Of a stretch of DNA of 64,000 nucleotides, positions 38,062 to 52,450 are shown in pieces (position 1 is the stretch's first letter; each line of letters opens with the position of its first letter). The position numbers were made by a program, and so were the translations under genes. The stretch spans positions 64,888,298 to 64,952,297 of the forward strand of contig CM067356.1 in assembly GCA_034190875.2 (NCBI GenBank), given 5' to 3'. This DNA is from Urechis unicinctus (Eukaryota > Annelida > Polychaeta > Xenopneusta > Urechidae). The notes under the pieces were generated by a model. That model made no database searches and was not told the origin of the DNA. It saw only the letters and a program-made list of their open reading frames with translations.

Positions 38062-39307
38062 CGACTGATTGAAGCATATGACAGCCGTATATCCAATATT
38101 TACTGGATGGATATATGGCATACCGCAAATGAGTTGTTTTACTGCGTCCTGTCCATACTCTCCCGTACGGTGGCCTAAATCTCGGTCTTTGAGTTGAGCT
38201 GCAGTTTTGCTGAAGCCAATTACTCGAGAGCAATTCCGTTAGCAATGTCCCATGCAATCACGGAAGTAAAGCGCAGGTCATTAGCAATGAGGATTTGCGG
38301 CCACGTGATGGATGGCACGATTTCACCATGAGCTAAATGCAGCAAGACGTTTTACTGATTCATGAATAATGCTCATCCTAAGCATCGCAAAATGCGCCAA
38401 GGAAGGGTATGTACAGCGCAAATGACAACATAAGCATTGTAACTATACGCCGCATATCGCAAAACGCTTTGAAATTACCATGTCTGGACTATATTAGACC
38501 CACTTCTAGTGTGCATTTAATATCAGGCAATGGGTTATGAAGTACAGCCATTTCATTTTAATCAAATTTAATATAACAAGAAGATCTGCTGTCATTCATA
38601 GCGGTTCCATGGTAATCTTTTCACTTCTGAGAATCAGCTGCAAATACCCGCCTAGGCACTAGGCTTATGAAATAATTCCTTGCCACGCGCCCGTGAATAT
38701 TCTGTCCCGCAATATGGCAATGTTTAACGAGCATCTTACTTGCAATAAACACATATTGCAACCCAAATATTTTGATACTACATATCTGACGATCTAGTTG
38801 CGCGTATCAAGTCATCTAACTGTCCATGTAGTGGGGGAAAGGGTGTTTATGATCACAAAGTCGGCTGTCTGTCAATGAAGTGGTCTAGTTTTGCGATCAA
38901 CCTACAATCCACATCGAGCTCTAGATCTCGACATATCTAAAATCAGTTGCACGGTTTCGCCTTGGTCGACATATCTGATCGCTTTCAATGCCGTTCAGCG
39001 TCAACAAATGACCTATGTTGAACGAATTCCTACCGCCAACTGATGCGGGAAGTTGTATTTGTTATCTAGAGCAGGATTGTTTCCTTGTGTTACACATTAG
39101 GGTGACGGAATTTATGCGCTTTGCAAGATTGGTAATTGGTGTTACTGACCGTGCCTCTGTAAATCTTGAATCGCGCAGTAATCCACTGTCTTAGCCAATC
39201 GACTGGAAAAATCCAAATACTATGTCGATGTGTGGCATTCGCTGTCATTAGCCACTTATGTAAGCCAATCAGAGACAGCGGAATGGATGCCCCAATAAAT
39301 GTTGCTA

Positions 39308-39655
39308 TCAGCAAATACTATGTCGAGATGTGCAGCCGCGTATATCATTCCCTAAAAGTATTCCAATGATGCACCTGTTAAGTTCGCTGACGCTGTTTAT
39401 TTTGTGCTTGTAGTTTTTGTGAGCCATTATCCTACAAATGCCAAGTAATACTTGTAATGTTATCAGCATATTTCTCCAAAATTCTTGATTTACAGGTATA
39501 GGTAGTGCATTTATGTGACTCTTAAGCATTGGAACAATTTCCGGATTACCTGGCTGACTTTTCTTTTTGATTTTCCGTTCTGACTCACGCTTCACCACAA
39601 TCGAATCGTCTGTATTAAGTCTTCTGCACACATGTAAGACGTTCTGATCAAACAT
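39308..39655 (-). other. 115-aa open frame in unit 1, interrupted in unit 2
   Basis: A minus-strand frame with ordinary composition (for example PEIVPMLKSHINALPIPVN). The unit 2 counterpart near 49.17-49.42 kb carries amino-acid changes (F to L, T to K) and a one-base length difference. Unrecognised; coding status doubtful. Confidence 0.15.
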
Positions 39656-40971
39656 TTTTTATACTATGATTATTTGATTGAGGATGCTTAAACAGGCCTA
39701 AAGTTGGTTGACTTTTACCTGGGTAAAATGTTAGGTAACAATGATGGTGCTTATACTGGCGGGTAAACTATCCTTATGGCCGCTCTATATAATCTGTTAT
39801 CCGAGGTTATCCCAAGAACATATTGCAGATTATATTACCTATTAGGATAGCAGTAAGTTCTATCAACCTTCTGTTGCCGTAATCGCAAACGCGGGTAGCA
39901 TTTGTTGAAAAACTATAAAATATAATTACGTTTATTATCGCTTCATCAACTAGGTTTTACAAGCAAACTTTAATTGGGCAATTATGAAATGACCAAATTC
40001 CTGTTATTAGCAATTGTGCATATTTTTACAGCCGTTGACCGTTTGGCATTCCGGAAGAAACACTTTCGTAATGGTGGTTCTAGCCTATACATATTAGGCC
40101 ACCCCTATATAGCGTCAACAGTTTATAACTAGCACAGCCGGAAGTGATAAATGGGGAAAACGGTTGCCAAGATGGTTTATACAGGATGCTACTCAATATA
40201 ACCAACCAGTTGTGTGAGTACGTCGCCAGGTATTCAGACAAGAGCGTGCTCTGATTGCTGAATCAATCACAGTGGATCATCATCGTCTGTGGATGATTAC
40301 AAGTCGACGTGCTGAACAGAGCGGATCAATGATTATGAAAAGCAGGCAATCACCTAATGAAAACAAAGCATGTAACATATTCATATACCTTGGTGAACGG
40401 TTTAAGGGTAATATATTTCTCTCTATATAATGTTTTATTGGATAGTATGCCTAGATGGTTTTTATTTTGATTACGGTTTTCTACATATACGAGAATAGTT
40501 ACATAGTTTTTGAAAATATAGGTAGCTGAAATCATTTTCGATGAATTCTGAAAGAGGTTATGCGGCGTATTCTTATGATCAATTATTAATAGTGCATATT
40601 ATAGCATCACTTTGATGCGAACACCACTTTGATCAAGAGAATATCACGCCTATAGTCACCTTGAGATTTTAATGATATTTACGGTTACAGCGTATGCCTG
40701 AGGCAAGTGGTATACTGAAATGTGGAGGAATGAATGGTGGAATATATGTATATAAGTGATAAATGAGAAGTTTACATTACATCTTAGGGCGGTAACCATG
40801 GACTGTACGCAGCATCACGTCATGTTCTGATAATAACTAACATCTTGCGACAAATGTCTTGACTGAACTACTCGTAACAGCCGTTACAGTTTTCAAATAT
40901 AATTGTGTAGTAAGAATGAAGTTATAAATTAACAGTCTGTAGTTAAAAAAACGGTCTAGCGGTAGCAGCAA

Positions 40972-41319
40972 ATGGTCATGTCTGCCCAAACTCGACGTGT
41001 TATTCATGAATCCTTATCTCCAATCTACAGCCATGGAACGCTGCCCGTAATCTTGCTTAGTGTTTGTCGTAAGCTAAGGGGATTTTGTCAAATATTTGCA
41101 ACAACTATCTGTGAAGGACCAGGAATTCGCCACGTTGGTTTAGGCAGTGAAAAAGATTCGACAGGAATCATGCATGTGCAGGCTTCAACAAAATTGTGTG
41201 GATATATTGTCTGGCTCTATCCATCGAGAAACATTTTACACGTGTGGTTTTCTGTGCCAGATCGTATGGTAGATAACATCAATCAAATAATTAAAGTATA
41301 CGTAAGTCTTTATGTCTGA
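40972..41319 (+). CDS. Hypothetical 115-aa reading frame at the start of duplication unit 2
   Basis: The frame starts at ATG 40972, with an in-frame TAG 9 nt upstream, and ends at TGA. I do not recognise the protein. It has no obvious signal peptide or repeats; the segment near residues 90-105 (NILHVWFSVPDRMVDN) looks like ordinary globular sequence. A good splice donor (AC|GTAAGT) lies seven codons before the TGA, so it could be a first coding exon rather than a complete gene. Compared with unit 1, all five substitutions inside the frame, in four codons, change the amino acid (G/C, K/E, L/S, S/C), which argues against strong purifying selection. Probability of a real gene is low to moderate. 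Confidence 0.3.
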   Translation: MVMSAQTRRVIHESLSPIYSHGTLPVILLSVCRKLRGFCQIFATTICEGPGIRHVGLGSEKDSTGIMHVQASTKLCGYIVWLYPSRNILHVWFSVPDRMVDNINQIIKVYVSLYV

Positions 41320-41672
41320 ACAGGTAAAATTGTTTAGCTCCTTGCTACCATTAATTGTGCACGTTAATCATCATTCATAATTTGGCTAATGTACGAAAAC
41401 AGAGCTGATTGCGATTGAAGCACTAGCGTTAATTGGCAACGTACATTCATAGAAATCTGCAACAAAACTTACGAAGCATTCATTTCAAGATAGCTTTGTG
41501 GGGAGCACCCGGATATGCAGGTACTCGCACGCGAATGTCAACTGTCACAAAGGCCAACGACATTGTCTTTATCTCAATACATTAGGGTGTTAACTTAGAT
41601 TACTTACCATATTGTGAACATCTTGAACAATGTCGGACCGAAGAAGCAGAAAATTCACATTGTTATTGAGAT

Positions 41673-41948
41673 ATGATCACATCATTGGAATATCACCCTA
41701 ATAATAAACTCGGTTTGAATAAAACAGACGCCTGGTTCACACTTTTTAATTTGGTCGACATTTTAGTACAATATAGTCTAGAAACGTACATATTATACGT
41801 ATACCTTTACAGTCTTAGAGAATGGAATCAACGCAAAATTGAATATACTGCGCACCAGCGACGATTGTTGAACGTAATCATCCTTGAGCGAAAGAAAGCA
41901 GACATCAATGCTAATTTGCAAATTATATTGAACAAGTGTTTGTTCTAG
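41673..41948 (+). CDS. Hypothetical 91-aa reading frame, duplication unit 2
   Basis: Copy of the 32088-32360 frame with one additional Asn codon near residue 11. Same hydrophobic centre and basic end, and no recognised family. It lies in the part of the duplication that looks recently homogenised, so its integrity says little about selection. Confidence 0.2.
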   Translation: MITSLEYHPNNKLGLNKTDAWFTLFNLVDILVQYSLETYILYVYLYSLREWNQRKIEYTAHQRRLLNVIILERKKADINANLQIILNKCLF

Positions 41949-43041
41949 CAATAACAGAAATAAAACTATAACCCTCTTTACCACAGGTACAAATTGACGT
42001 TGCTGTACCAATTGTAAAGCCGGTCGCAGTGGATTATTGGTTAATTGGTCCGACTGAAAGGTTAATGGTTGTGCGCTGGCATTTATCGTAGCGTCGTCAG
42101 ATGGGTCATCTCATCCATTAAAATGCAAATGATATGAGTGTAGGTTACAACTGTATTTGCAGTTGGTTCGTAATGCTTTGATTCAGGCATTTGGAACAGC
42201 CAATGTGATAGAAGGCAAAATACATCATTGATGACGCTGTCCGTTTTAATCACAGCATCAAATACGCGAAATGGGGTTTCGATGGCAGTTATATAAAGCC
42301 ATTCAAACGAATTTTCCGGGAAAAAAGCAAGTTCAAAAAGAGAAGGACATTCTGAAACAAACACTTGATAGCAAAATAGGTTATTCCTGATGGAACGTGA
42401 TCTGGTGTTGTCTTTATGAAACGTAAAGGGACTGCAACCGAAGAGACAAAACTGGAACGATTACGAGAAAATAGCGGCCGATATCGCATTAAGGCCAATT
42501 TTTCTAATTCGAATTGCATGTTTAGTTATTGACTAGGAAGAATCTTTTTCAGTCGCGTTTTGGAATAAAATAATGACACTTGTTCGAAGTTGGATTATTT
42601 CATACGCAATTATTGGTGCTTTTTCATCGCAAACTATTGGAATATTCCTGAATGAACTCATGTAGGACTTATCGAACTATATATTTCCACCGGTTCTCCT
42701 TTGTTTTTAGACCTCGACAGGCCGAAAGCGAGTCAATCTTGTTCGCAGAGGCTACTTTGGCAACACACCAATAACTATCCAGGCCCTACAGCAGAGTAGA
42801 TTGGCTGCTAAATCTTTATAGCTGTCACAGAAAGAGAAATTGAAGGTATTGTACAACTCAGCAGTTAGCACTCTTCAGCTGCTCCAACAACCTTTATGCA
42901 ATTTTGGTCACAGAGAGCGATTTGCATTTGAGATATTCAATCCATCAAAATGAAGACTTTTGATTAGTATTTTCAGAATTTTGTGCGGTGGCTGGATTCG
43001 GATGGGGTGCATCAGTTGCTGGTTGCTGGTTCCCTGAATGC

Positions 43042-43383
43042 TTATCTTAAAGAGACCCTCGTGTTAGACCGCAGCTGGTCTAGCTCACGCTTCCTTCTCT
43101 TAGTTGTTGAATCTGTTAATAGCTTCTTTCTCGCTCCAACTTTCCTTCGTTTCTTGCTTTGGTTGTCCAATATCGCAATGAAAATAGCGAAAACTAAACA
43201 TCCGAAGACGGCGAACGGCACATAGTGAGGACGTTTCTGTGCTTCCGGAATTAATAATACATGAGCTTCCAAATAAGGGCTATTTGTAACGGGACGTGAA
43301 AAATAAGGAACTGAAAGTTTATTTAAGAACAACAAGATATATATACGGCCATTCCAACTTTGGCTTCCGGATATCAGCACCAT
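43042..43383 (-). CDS. Hypothetical membrane-anchor-like reading frame, duplication unit 2
   Basis: Second copy of the 33458-33799 frame. Two base changes fall within it: one is synonymous (Val) and one changes Gly to Ser before the hydrophobic span. The hydrophobic segment and basic tail are unchanged. Confidence 0.25.
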   Translation of the reverse strand: MVLISGSQSWNGRIYILLFLNKLSVPYFSRPVTNSPYLEAHVLLIPEAQKRPHYVPFAVFGCLVFAIFIAILDNQSKKRRKVGARKKLLTDSTTKRRKRELDQLRSNTRVSLR

Positions 43384-45583
43384 TTAAGATACTCTTGTAT
43401 TTAGCAACATTTTTGTTCGATTAAAAATCGATTGATTTTTGTAATGAAATGCACCTTTAAGCTCTAAGTTTGTAACGGCAGAATCCTGGAGGTATCTGTG
43501 TGTACATGTAATTTAGGATTAGATCCAATCCATGGCATCGTACGCCAGCATTAACATCGTTACTCGATTGTATTGTTGATATGGGTTTTTTTCGAAAAGC
43601 TTTTGTTCATCATTTGCACGGTTTGGTACTGCGGGTTGGATGTGGGAGCTGTCGAGTTACCTGTTAACTGAGCAGGCTAAGATGAACATCAATCAAATGT
43701 GCATAAAACCCCGGCATAGACGTAAGGTTCGAGGCTCCACTGTATTCAATACATGTCAATCAAATGGCAAATACATGTAGTGATTCTTTCTTTTCGAATA
43801 TATAATCACTAATTGACATTAAGGATGTTCCTTACTTACCGCTGATGGCGTTCGGACAGGCCATTTATCCTGCTTTGTAGATCGCTCAATCAACATCATG
43901 ACGGAAATAGTCTGGTAATGACTTAAAAGCAAAAAATTACGCACCCATAAATCCCATTTGAGCTAATTCTCGCATTGCTTGTTGATTATGAATTACAGTG
44001 TTGTAAACACATGATGCAATTGCTATCTCATATTGTCAAATTACCAAATGGGTGAGCATAGAAGATACCAGTTGCATTGTGTTCAAATACGCCCGTTGGT
44101 TATCATCTAGATATTTACAGGCTGATTTCTGGCCGATGTGCACTTTATAAACTCCGAAATCTCCATCAATGTTTATTAAGACTGTTTTACAATGCCAGTA
44201 CTGTTAATTCATTGGTCATTTCTGTTATGTTCATTTATCGGCATGCAACTTTCGCAGCAAGGAGATGGCTGCTGTTTTGAAGCATCAGCATGTTGCAACA
44301 TGTGGTCAGAGCTATGCTAGTATAATTTGTCATAGAACAGATTATATGTATTCCTGCCATTGACAACATGAAACAGGTAAGTGAAGCAATTTGTAATATA
44401 TTGCTCACATCGAGAATACCAGCTTGCTGTCGTTGTTGTTGTTTGAAGATGACGCTGATTAAAGTCGTGTGTGGCTGAGTTTGACTTCCTCGACTACTAT
44501 CTAAATTAGCATTATTAACGTGGAAATCATTAAAGTTTTGCAGAGATTAACGTTTGGCATGTCCCATGTACGAGGACATTATAAAGTTCGTCTAGTAACA
44601 GAAATGCAGTGGCATAATGTTGTTTAATCAATAACAACAATATGTTGACAGTATGTGACTGTACATTGGTTATTTATCATGACAACGCATTGAAGTTTTA
44701 TATGTTTTTTAAATAATGGTGACAACCTGAGATAACCTGGTAGTGTTATGTATGTCTTCGCTGATTTTGTATATTGTTATGATTGATGCCGCTCAGAGTG
44801 AATAATTGCTGTTATGTACACGTTATGAATACATTAAATTGTTTAGAGTGATCTGAATACCTCTTGGTGGTTGATTCAGCCACTACTTCTGTCAGCGTAT
44901 ATTTAATGCTTTTCATATTTACAAAGATTATTGTAGTATGGGAGAAAACAGAAGGAGCTATTACGAAAGTCAATTATCGCTACGTTTATCTTAGCCACTG
45001 TATATCTATATACGATTCAGGGGTTAATAGTACTTATTGTCAGTATCACCATGTTGCATACCATGGGTTCATTTTGGTCTGGTACACAAACCTCAATTGT
45101 TTTTGTTCAGAGGACATTTTATCAACTGACGAGTTATTCGATACAAATATCATTGCCACGCAAGGCTATTAAAAAGTCAGGTAAGCTGCATAAGCAAATA
45201 GTGTTATAAGTTGACTGCGGTACAGCAATCAGATCTCGCTACCTTTTAACGACCATGACATTTAAGATTTATCATAATAAGACACAGTTTACACCCAATC
45301 CTGTGTATTCGTGTCATCTGTCGCATTAACGCCTGCTATTTCCGTTCCTTTGGCTGTCTAGACATAGAATTCATACTTTATCGTATTATATATTGTGTAG
45401 CCAGTTTTGCACCTCACCTATCTAATAACTGGAGGGTTGAATGAAACGTGATTCATGCAAACGAATATTATTCGGTGGACTCGACAATAGGAACGTATCT
45501 ATACCTCTTTCAAAAACTATCGATTGGTTCGAGTTGACAATTTAGGTGCAATGTATTCGAACACATCAATTTTCATCAATGTA

Positions 45584-45832
45584 TCAAAAATGATTACGAG
45601 CATAGCAACTATATAAATACGAAATTGATATATCAATGATAATGTCGGATATTGTTGATTTATCTGTATAAATATGCTCGATAAGTGTTTCTGAAGTGTT
45701 AATGTCTCTTGTAGGGTTTGTTATTTGCGGCATATATCCATATGCAAATATACTTTCGATTAAATTACTGGTTCGGAGATGACTGTGATATCTGATAAGA
45801 TCAACATATATTTCTCCCATAACATCGCTCAT
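45584..45832 (-). mobile_element. Non-LTR retrotransposon (LINE) endonuclease fragment, unit 2
   Basis: The minus-strand translation shows the C-terminal half of an apurinic-type endonuclease as found in CR1/L2/Jockey-group LINEs: VDLIRYHSH, then a Gly/Tyr/Pro stretch, then QITNPTR and SETLIEHIYT. The family motif around the catalytic SDH would follow but is degraded (DISIS). Only about 80 codons remain. No reverse transcriptase domain, 3' tail or target-site duplication was found near it. The 5' end stops near 45.84 kb. It is an old, 5'- and 3'-truncated fossil that was already present before the 9.6-kb duplication, since both units carry it. Confidence 0.7.
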
Positions 45833-47489
45833 TATATCAGTTGATAGTATCCATAATATTCACCATTTTCTCATCCTAAAAAATGAACATCTACTAATGG
45901 TGCAGAATTTCGACGATATACCACACGCAACGGTATCAATCAATGTCTTTCTCTATTGCTATGTCTTTTGTGCGATTCACGTGGTTAATATCCGAGTTTT
46001 CCTCCACTCTTGATATTCTGGTGGGATTTCTTAGACCGATATGAATGCCGCCCATTCAAAAAATATCTTTACTAGCATTGGCATACGACCCAAATACCCC
46101 ATAAATCACTAGGATGCAGATTTACTGGGATACTAGCTTAACATTGATTCCCTATTGTGCATCTTATTTGTCGCGATATCGGCCAGCAGACCAACATATC
46201 ACCGTCTATGTTTGCATAAGACTAAGGAAGTGGATGCAATGAATGGCATGGACACACGCTACACTTTTCCTCAAAGGTAGACACGGCTGTAGCAGTATAA
46301 TGGTATCAGAGCATGAGGCAGCTGGGTATAGTTCGCCATTGGGGTCATTTGGTGCTAGTCGTCATAAATAGATACAGACAAGAGTCTGTGGCTAACACGT
46401 AAACCGAGCAATCAATTACGACTGGTCTATTTAATAAGGCATAATTAAATGTACCTTGAATCAAATAGGAAGCACTAACGTCATCATTGAGTGGGACTGT
46501 GCCTCTCTCATACCGAGTGTAGCATGCGGACTGCTATTTGTTTTTTCAGATTTTATCATACTCTGACCAGTTAGAGGATCTCAATCTACTTGCATTAATG
46601 TATTTTTTCCAAAATTACCGTCGAACCTATATCTTATCAAAGCGCGGAAATAAGTGAGAAATACATACATGAATTAAACGAAGAAAATTAGTTAAAGTTC
46701 TGGAATAATGCAACATAATAAGCCTTAAGATGTTTGATTAACCCTGAGTCTACTCACAGCAAAAAGTTACTTTACCTTGGAGTGTGAATACATAAAGGTG
46801 GGTACAAACAACCAAGGCCTGACTTTCCTTACAGCACTTTGCTTGTATAAACTGGTCGCACTCTGCGACATGTATTTATCTTACAGATATTCAAATCTTT
46901 AAAGCCTGTGCACTGCCAAGAGTCATTTGACTCGCATAGCGTCTTACTAGGATAGGAACACATTGAGGAACCATTAAGGTACTGTTGTCATTATGTTATT
47001 GGCTTGAATGATGAGCTTCAGAGTTTAGTTGCCTCAGTGAACGAAGCACTTAAACCAAATGTAGACATTTAGCCATTAAGTCTCACAATGGGATTTTATT
47101 CACCTCAGTAATTATATTTGCCACTTACCTAAGTAACAACGCTTACATGGCCAACACCTCTCACGCCTACACGTGAAAAACAGATTCCCTTTTCTCAAAA
47201 GCTCCAAAAATAAAAGCCAGCTTCCCAAACAGACAGGCACCATGAGTTCAGGCTATGCGCCAACATGTATACAGCTAAAAGGGTGTTTTCATAGCTAATC
47301 AAAATTTGATAAGAAAATTCATATTTGAAATATTGATTGGTTACAAAAAGTGACGTACATTGTGATGAAACTCACGAAGCAGCAAATCCCCAGAAGAGTG
47401 GTTGAGATATGATAGTTTGGTTTGTGTACGTTGCTTATAGTTCTATATGCAGCGGTAATGGACAAACGTTTTACTAAATTAGTTAAAGT

Positions 47490-47614
<125 letters not shown>

Positions 47615-48644
47615 CCTAAAATCGACCGATTGAAGCATATGACAGCCGTGATCCATTTCTTTACTGGATGTCCATGGCATCGCCGCAAAAGAGTTGTTTT
47701 ACTGCTTCCTGTTCATACTCACCCGTACGGTGGCCGAAATCTCGGTCTTTGAGTTGAGCTGCAGTTTTGCTGAAGCCAATTACTCGAGAGCAATTCCGTT
47801 AGCAATGTCCCATGTAATCACGGAAGTAAAGCGCAGGTCATTAGCAATGAGGATTTGCGGCCACGTGATGGTCGGCACGATTTCACCATGAGCTAAATGC
47901 AGCAAGACGTTTTACTGATTCATGAATAATGCTCATCCTAAGCATCGCAAAATGCGCCAATGAAGGGTATGTACAGCGCAAATGACAACATAAGCCTTGT
48001 AACTATACCCGCATATCGCATTACGCTTTGAAATTACCGTGTCTGGACTATATTAGACCCACTTCTAGTGTGCATTTAATATCAGACAATGGGTTATGAA
48101 GTACAGCCATTTCATTTCTAATCAAATTTAATCTAACAAGATGATCTGCCGTCATTCATAGCGGTTCCATGGTAATCTTTTCACTTTTGAGAATCAGCTG
48201 CAAATACCCGCCTAGGCACTGGGCTTATGAAATACTTCCTTGCCACGCGCCCGTGAATATTCTGTCCCGCAATATGGCAATGTTTAACGAGAATCTTACT
48301 TGCAATAAACACATATTGCAACCCAGATATTTTGATACCACATATCTGACGATCTAGTTGCGCGTATCAAGTCATCTAACTGTCCATGTAGTGGGGGAAA
48401 GGTGTTTATGATCACAAAGTCGGCTGTCTGTCAATGAAGTGGTCTAGTTTTGCGATCAACCTACAATCCACATCGAGCTCTAGATCTCGACATATCTACA
48501 ATCAGTTGCACGGTTTCGCCTTGGTCGACAAATCTGCTCTCTTTCAATGCTGTTCAGCGTCACCAAATGACCTACGTTTAACGATTTCCTACCAACAACT
48601 GATGCGGCAAGCTGTATTTATTATCTAGAGCAGGATTTTTCCTT

Positions 48645-48932
48645 GTGTTACACATGAGGGTGACGGAATTTATGCGCTTTGCAAGATTGGTAATTGGTGT
48701 TACTGAACGTGCCTCTGTAAATCTTGAATCGCTTAGAAAATCCGTATGTGTGGCATCCACTGTCATTAGCCACATATGTAAGCCCATCAGAGACAGCGGA
48801 ATGGAAGACCCAATAAATGTTACTATCAGCAAATACTATGTCGAGATGTGCAGATGTGTATATCATTCCCTAAAAGTAGTCCAATTAATTTGTGCTGGTG
48901 TTTCAGCCTATTCATTCAGGGAGAATACCTAA
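48645..48932 (+). other. 95-aa open frame, intact only in unit 2
   Basis: Open from ATG to TAA in unit 2. In unit 1 the matching region (about 39.09-39.37 kb) has extra sequence in the middle and does not keep the frame. No family recognised. The difference is more consistent with non-coding DNA than with a gene. Confidence 0.12.
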
Positions 48933-49122
48933 AGCACAAATCTTACGAATTTATCCCCTCTCGTGTTGTGATTAGCTCCTAGGGGTATCAAATTAAAATG
49001 ATTATCCATATCCATCCAACGTGTTAGTTATACGCAAATTAACCGTAACATGAAATAACTACCGTGCCCGCCATGAACTTTTACTCGGCATTCACAACAT
49101 TATAATTTCTGTATGCGTCTTG
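48886..49122. other. 237-bp segment present only in unit 2
   Basis: Unit 1 reads CCAAT directly joined to GATGCACC (39367/39368), while unit 2 has 237 bp between them. No flanking direct repeat was seen that would favour insertion, so a deletion from unit 1 is at least as likely. No coding capacity. Confidence 0.8.
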
Positions 49123-50589
49123 GATGCACCTGTTAAGCATTCGCTGACGCTGTTTATTTTGTGCTTGTAGTAAGATTGCAGTGTGAGCCATAAAATATCC
49201 TACAAATGCCAAGTAATACTTTTAATGTTATCAGCATATTTCTCCACAATTCTTGATTTACAGGTATAGGTAGTGCATTTATGTGACTCTTAAGCATTGG
49301 AACAATTTCCGGATTACCTGGCTGACTTATCTTTTGATTTTCCGTTCTGACTCACGCTGCACCACAATCGAATCGTCTGTATTAAGTCTGCTGCACACAT
49401 GTAAGACGTTCTGATCAAACATTTTTTATACTTTGATTATTTGATTGAGGATGCTTAAACAGGCCTTAAGTTGGTTGACTTTTACCTGGGTAAAATGTTA
49501 GGTAACAATGATGGTGCTTATACTGGCGGGTAAACTATCCTTATGGCCGCTCTATATAATCTGTTATCCGAGGTTATCCCAAGAACATATTGCAAATTAT
49601 ATTACCTATTAGGATAGCAGTCTGTTCTATCCACCTTCTGTTGCCGTAATCGCAAACGCGGTAGCATTTGTTGAAACTATATATATAATTACGTTTATTA
49701 TCGCTTCATCAACTAGGTTTTACAAGCAAACTTTAATTGGGCAATTATGAAATGAGCAAATTGATTTCCTCTTATCAGCAATTGTGCATATTTTCACAGC
49801 CGTTGACCGTTTGGCATTCCGGAAACAACACTTTCGTAATGGTGGTTCTAGCCTATACGTATTAGGCCACCCCTATATAGCGTCAACAGTTTATAACTAG
49901 CACAGCCGGAAGTGATAAATGGAAAAACGGTTGCAAAGATGGTTTATACAGGATGCTACTCAATATAACCAACCAATTGTGTGAGTACGTCGCCAGGTAT
50001 TCAGACAAGAGAGTGCTCTGATTGCTGAATCAATCACAGTGGATCATCATCGTCAGTGGATGATGACAAGTCGACGTGCTGAACAGAGCGGGTCAATGAT
50101 TATGAAAAGCAGGCAATCACCTAATGAAAACAAAGCATGTAACATATTCATATACCTTGGTGAACTGTTTAAGGGTAATATATTTCTCTCTATATAATGT
50201 TTTATTGGATAGTATACCTAGATGGTTTTTATTTTGATTACGGTTTTCTATATAAGATGCCATAGACGAGAATAGTTACATAGTTTTTGAAAATATAGGT
50301 AGCTGAAATCATTTCCGATGAATTCTGAAAGAGGTTATGCGGCGTATTCTTATGATCAATTATCAATAGTGCATATTATAGCATCACTTTGATACGAACA
50401 CCACTTTGATCACGAGAATATTACGCCTACAGTCACCTTGAGATTTTAATGATATTTACGGTTGCAGCGTATGCCTGAGGCAAGTGGTATACTTCAATGT
50501 AGAGGAATGAATGGTGGAATATATATATATAAGTGATAAATGAAAAGTTTACATTACATCTTAGGGCGGTAACCATGGACTGTACGCAG

Positions 50590-51895
50590 TGGTTATATGC
50601 ATAAAAGCATAACAATTCAGCACGGACGCTACACCTCTTTTCATTTAGAGACACAACACTAACAGTACAACGTTCTGTCTTCGGTTTCACTGTCACTGCT
50701 ATTGCAATAATATTGTGTCTGTGAATACAAATGTTATTGCACCTTACTTGCAGCACGTAAGGGTTGATATGCTTGCATCATCGTTAGGTTACACATTCAG
50801 GGGCAGAAAAAATGCTTGTGCACTCTGCTGAATCTATCATACGCGAAAAGTGAGTTCAGTTTAGTGAGGCAGCGATATCAATAGACACATTGCAGCGTAG
50901 CTAATGCGGTGCCGTTATGGTATGCAAGTTGCTTTATCAAATGATGGGTACACACATTTTCTTAGGTGCTGATAAACATATAAAACGGAAATATGTGTAC
51001 GCTGGGCATTGGGGACAATAGTCAAAAGCTTATGGAATTATACCAACACATCTCTTGCAGTCATGAATGACGACAGAAATGCGGCTGACGATCCTTCATA
51101 GCCGGTATTGCAGAATAGCGTGATAGCTGATCGTCAATGGCTTACGAAGCCTTATGTTGCTCCGTTTAGTATGCACATCAGGTACGCCAATGCATAATGC
51201 GCATAGTAAAATGGGTCATATTGCTGATTTTATCATGATGCTGTGTTTTAGGGATTTTTGGTGGGCTAGGAGAAGAAGTTTATATCAGTTAATATTTGAT
51301 TACATTGACTGTGCATTATTCTGAATTAGTGGGTATCAGTGTAAATATTGTCAAATAGATGGGCGCTAGTGTGTTTTTATTACTTAAGAAGATATCGGTA
51401 TCATTAGAGTTATGTTTGCAATCTGTGTTTAATTCAATATGTAGGTAGTGCCTGTTATTAGATAAAACCAATATGTTCAATCAAGATGGTACTTAATGCA
51501 GTCGTTTTGTATTTTAGTTAAACCTTTTTTTACAAGTAAGTGTGACCAATGACAAATGTGCCTAAGGATGTAATGTATGGCGATACTATGTATCTACATA
51601 CCATGTGGTGATTCCGTAAGCATATTATTTTTACTGCACTTGTTGACCTTGCTCGAATTATTTCCGCAAGCATATGTCATATATCTAGCCACAGCAAAAC
51701 CTAATGGGCTTAGACTGGGGCATTGGATCTAGATTGTTTTAATCCGGGAGGAGTCGTGCCACTGGCGTTGAGTGACAGGCGTTTCCGGGCTCGAAATGTT
51801 AGCATCGCGACTATATGTTACAGATCGTTGAATATATTCTCTTGAGTCCTACTGTATGATAGATATGTAGATATGACTCTATGTTATATATAGTT
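50590..51895. other. No recognised gene
   Basis: Unique AT-rich sequence right of the duplication. No open frame with a known domain and no repeat of the families listed here. Confidence 0.4.
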
Positions 51896-51905
51896 GAATA
51901 TATCC

Positions 51906-52199
<294 letters not shown>

Positions 52200-52201
<2 letters not shown>

Positions 52202-52276
52202 CATTTATTTGATTGATCCATTCCCGTTATAGTTCTACCAACCACGTCATCAAGCGTAAATATATATATATATATA

Positions 52277-52348
<72 letters not shown>

Positions 52349-52440
52349 ATATATATATATATATATATTTACATATATTTGAATGATCCATTCCCGTGAT
52401 AGGAGTTCTACCAACCGCGTCATCAAGCGTTAATACCTCG
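52200..52440 (+). repeat. Duplicated linker between (TA)n tracts
   Basis: A roughly 60-bp linker (GATCCATTCCCGT, TTCTACCAACC, CGTCATCAAGCGT) occurs at 52201-52262 and again at 52371-52434, with a second (TA)n tract (52258-52380) between them, giving a period near 170 bp. Confidence 0.85.
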
Positions 52441-52450
52441 AAATGAATAG

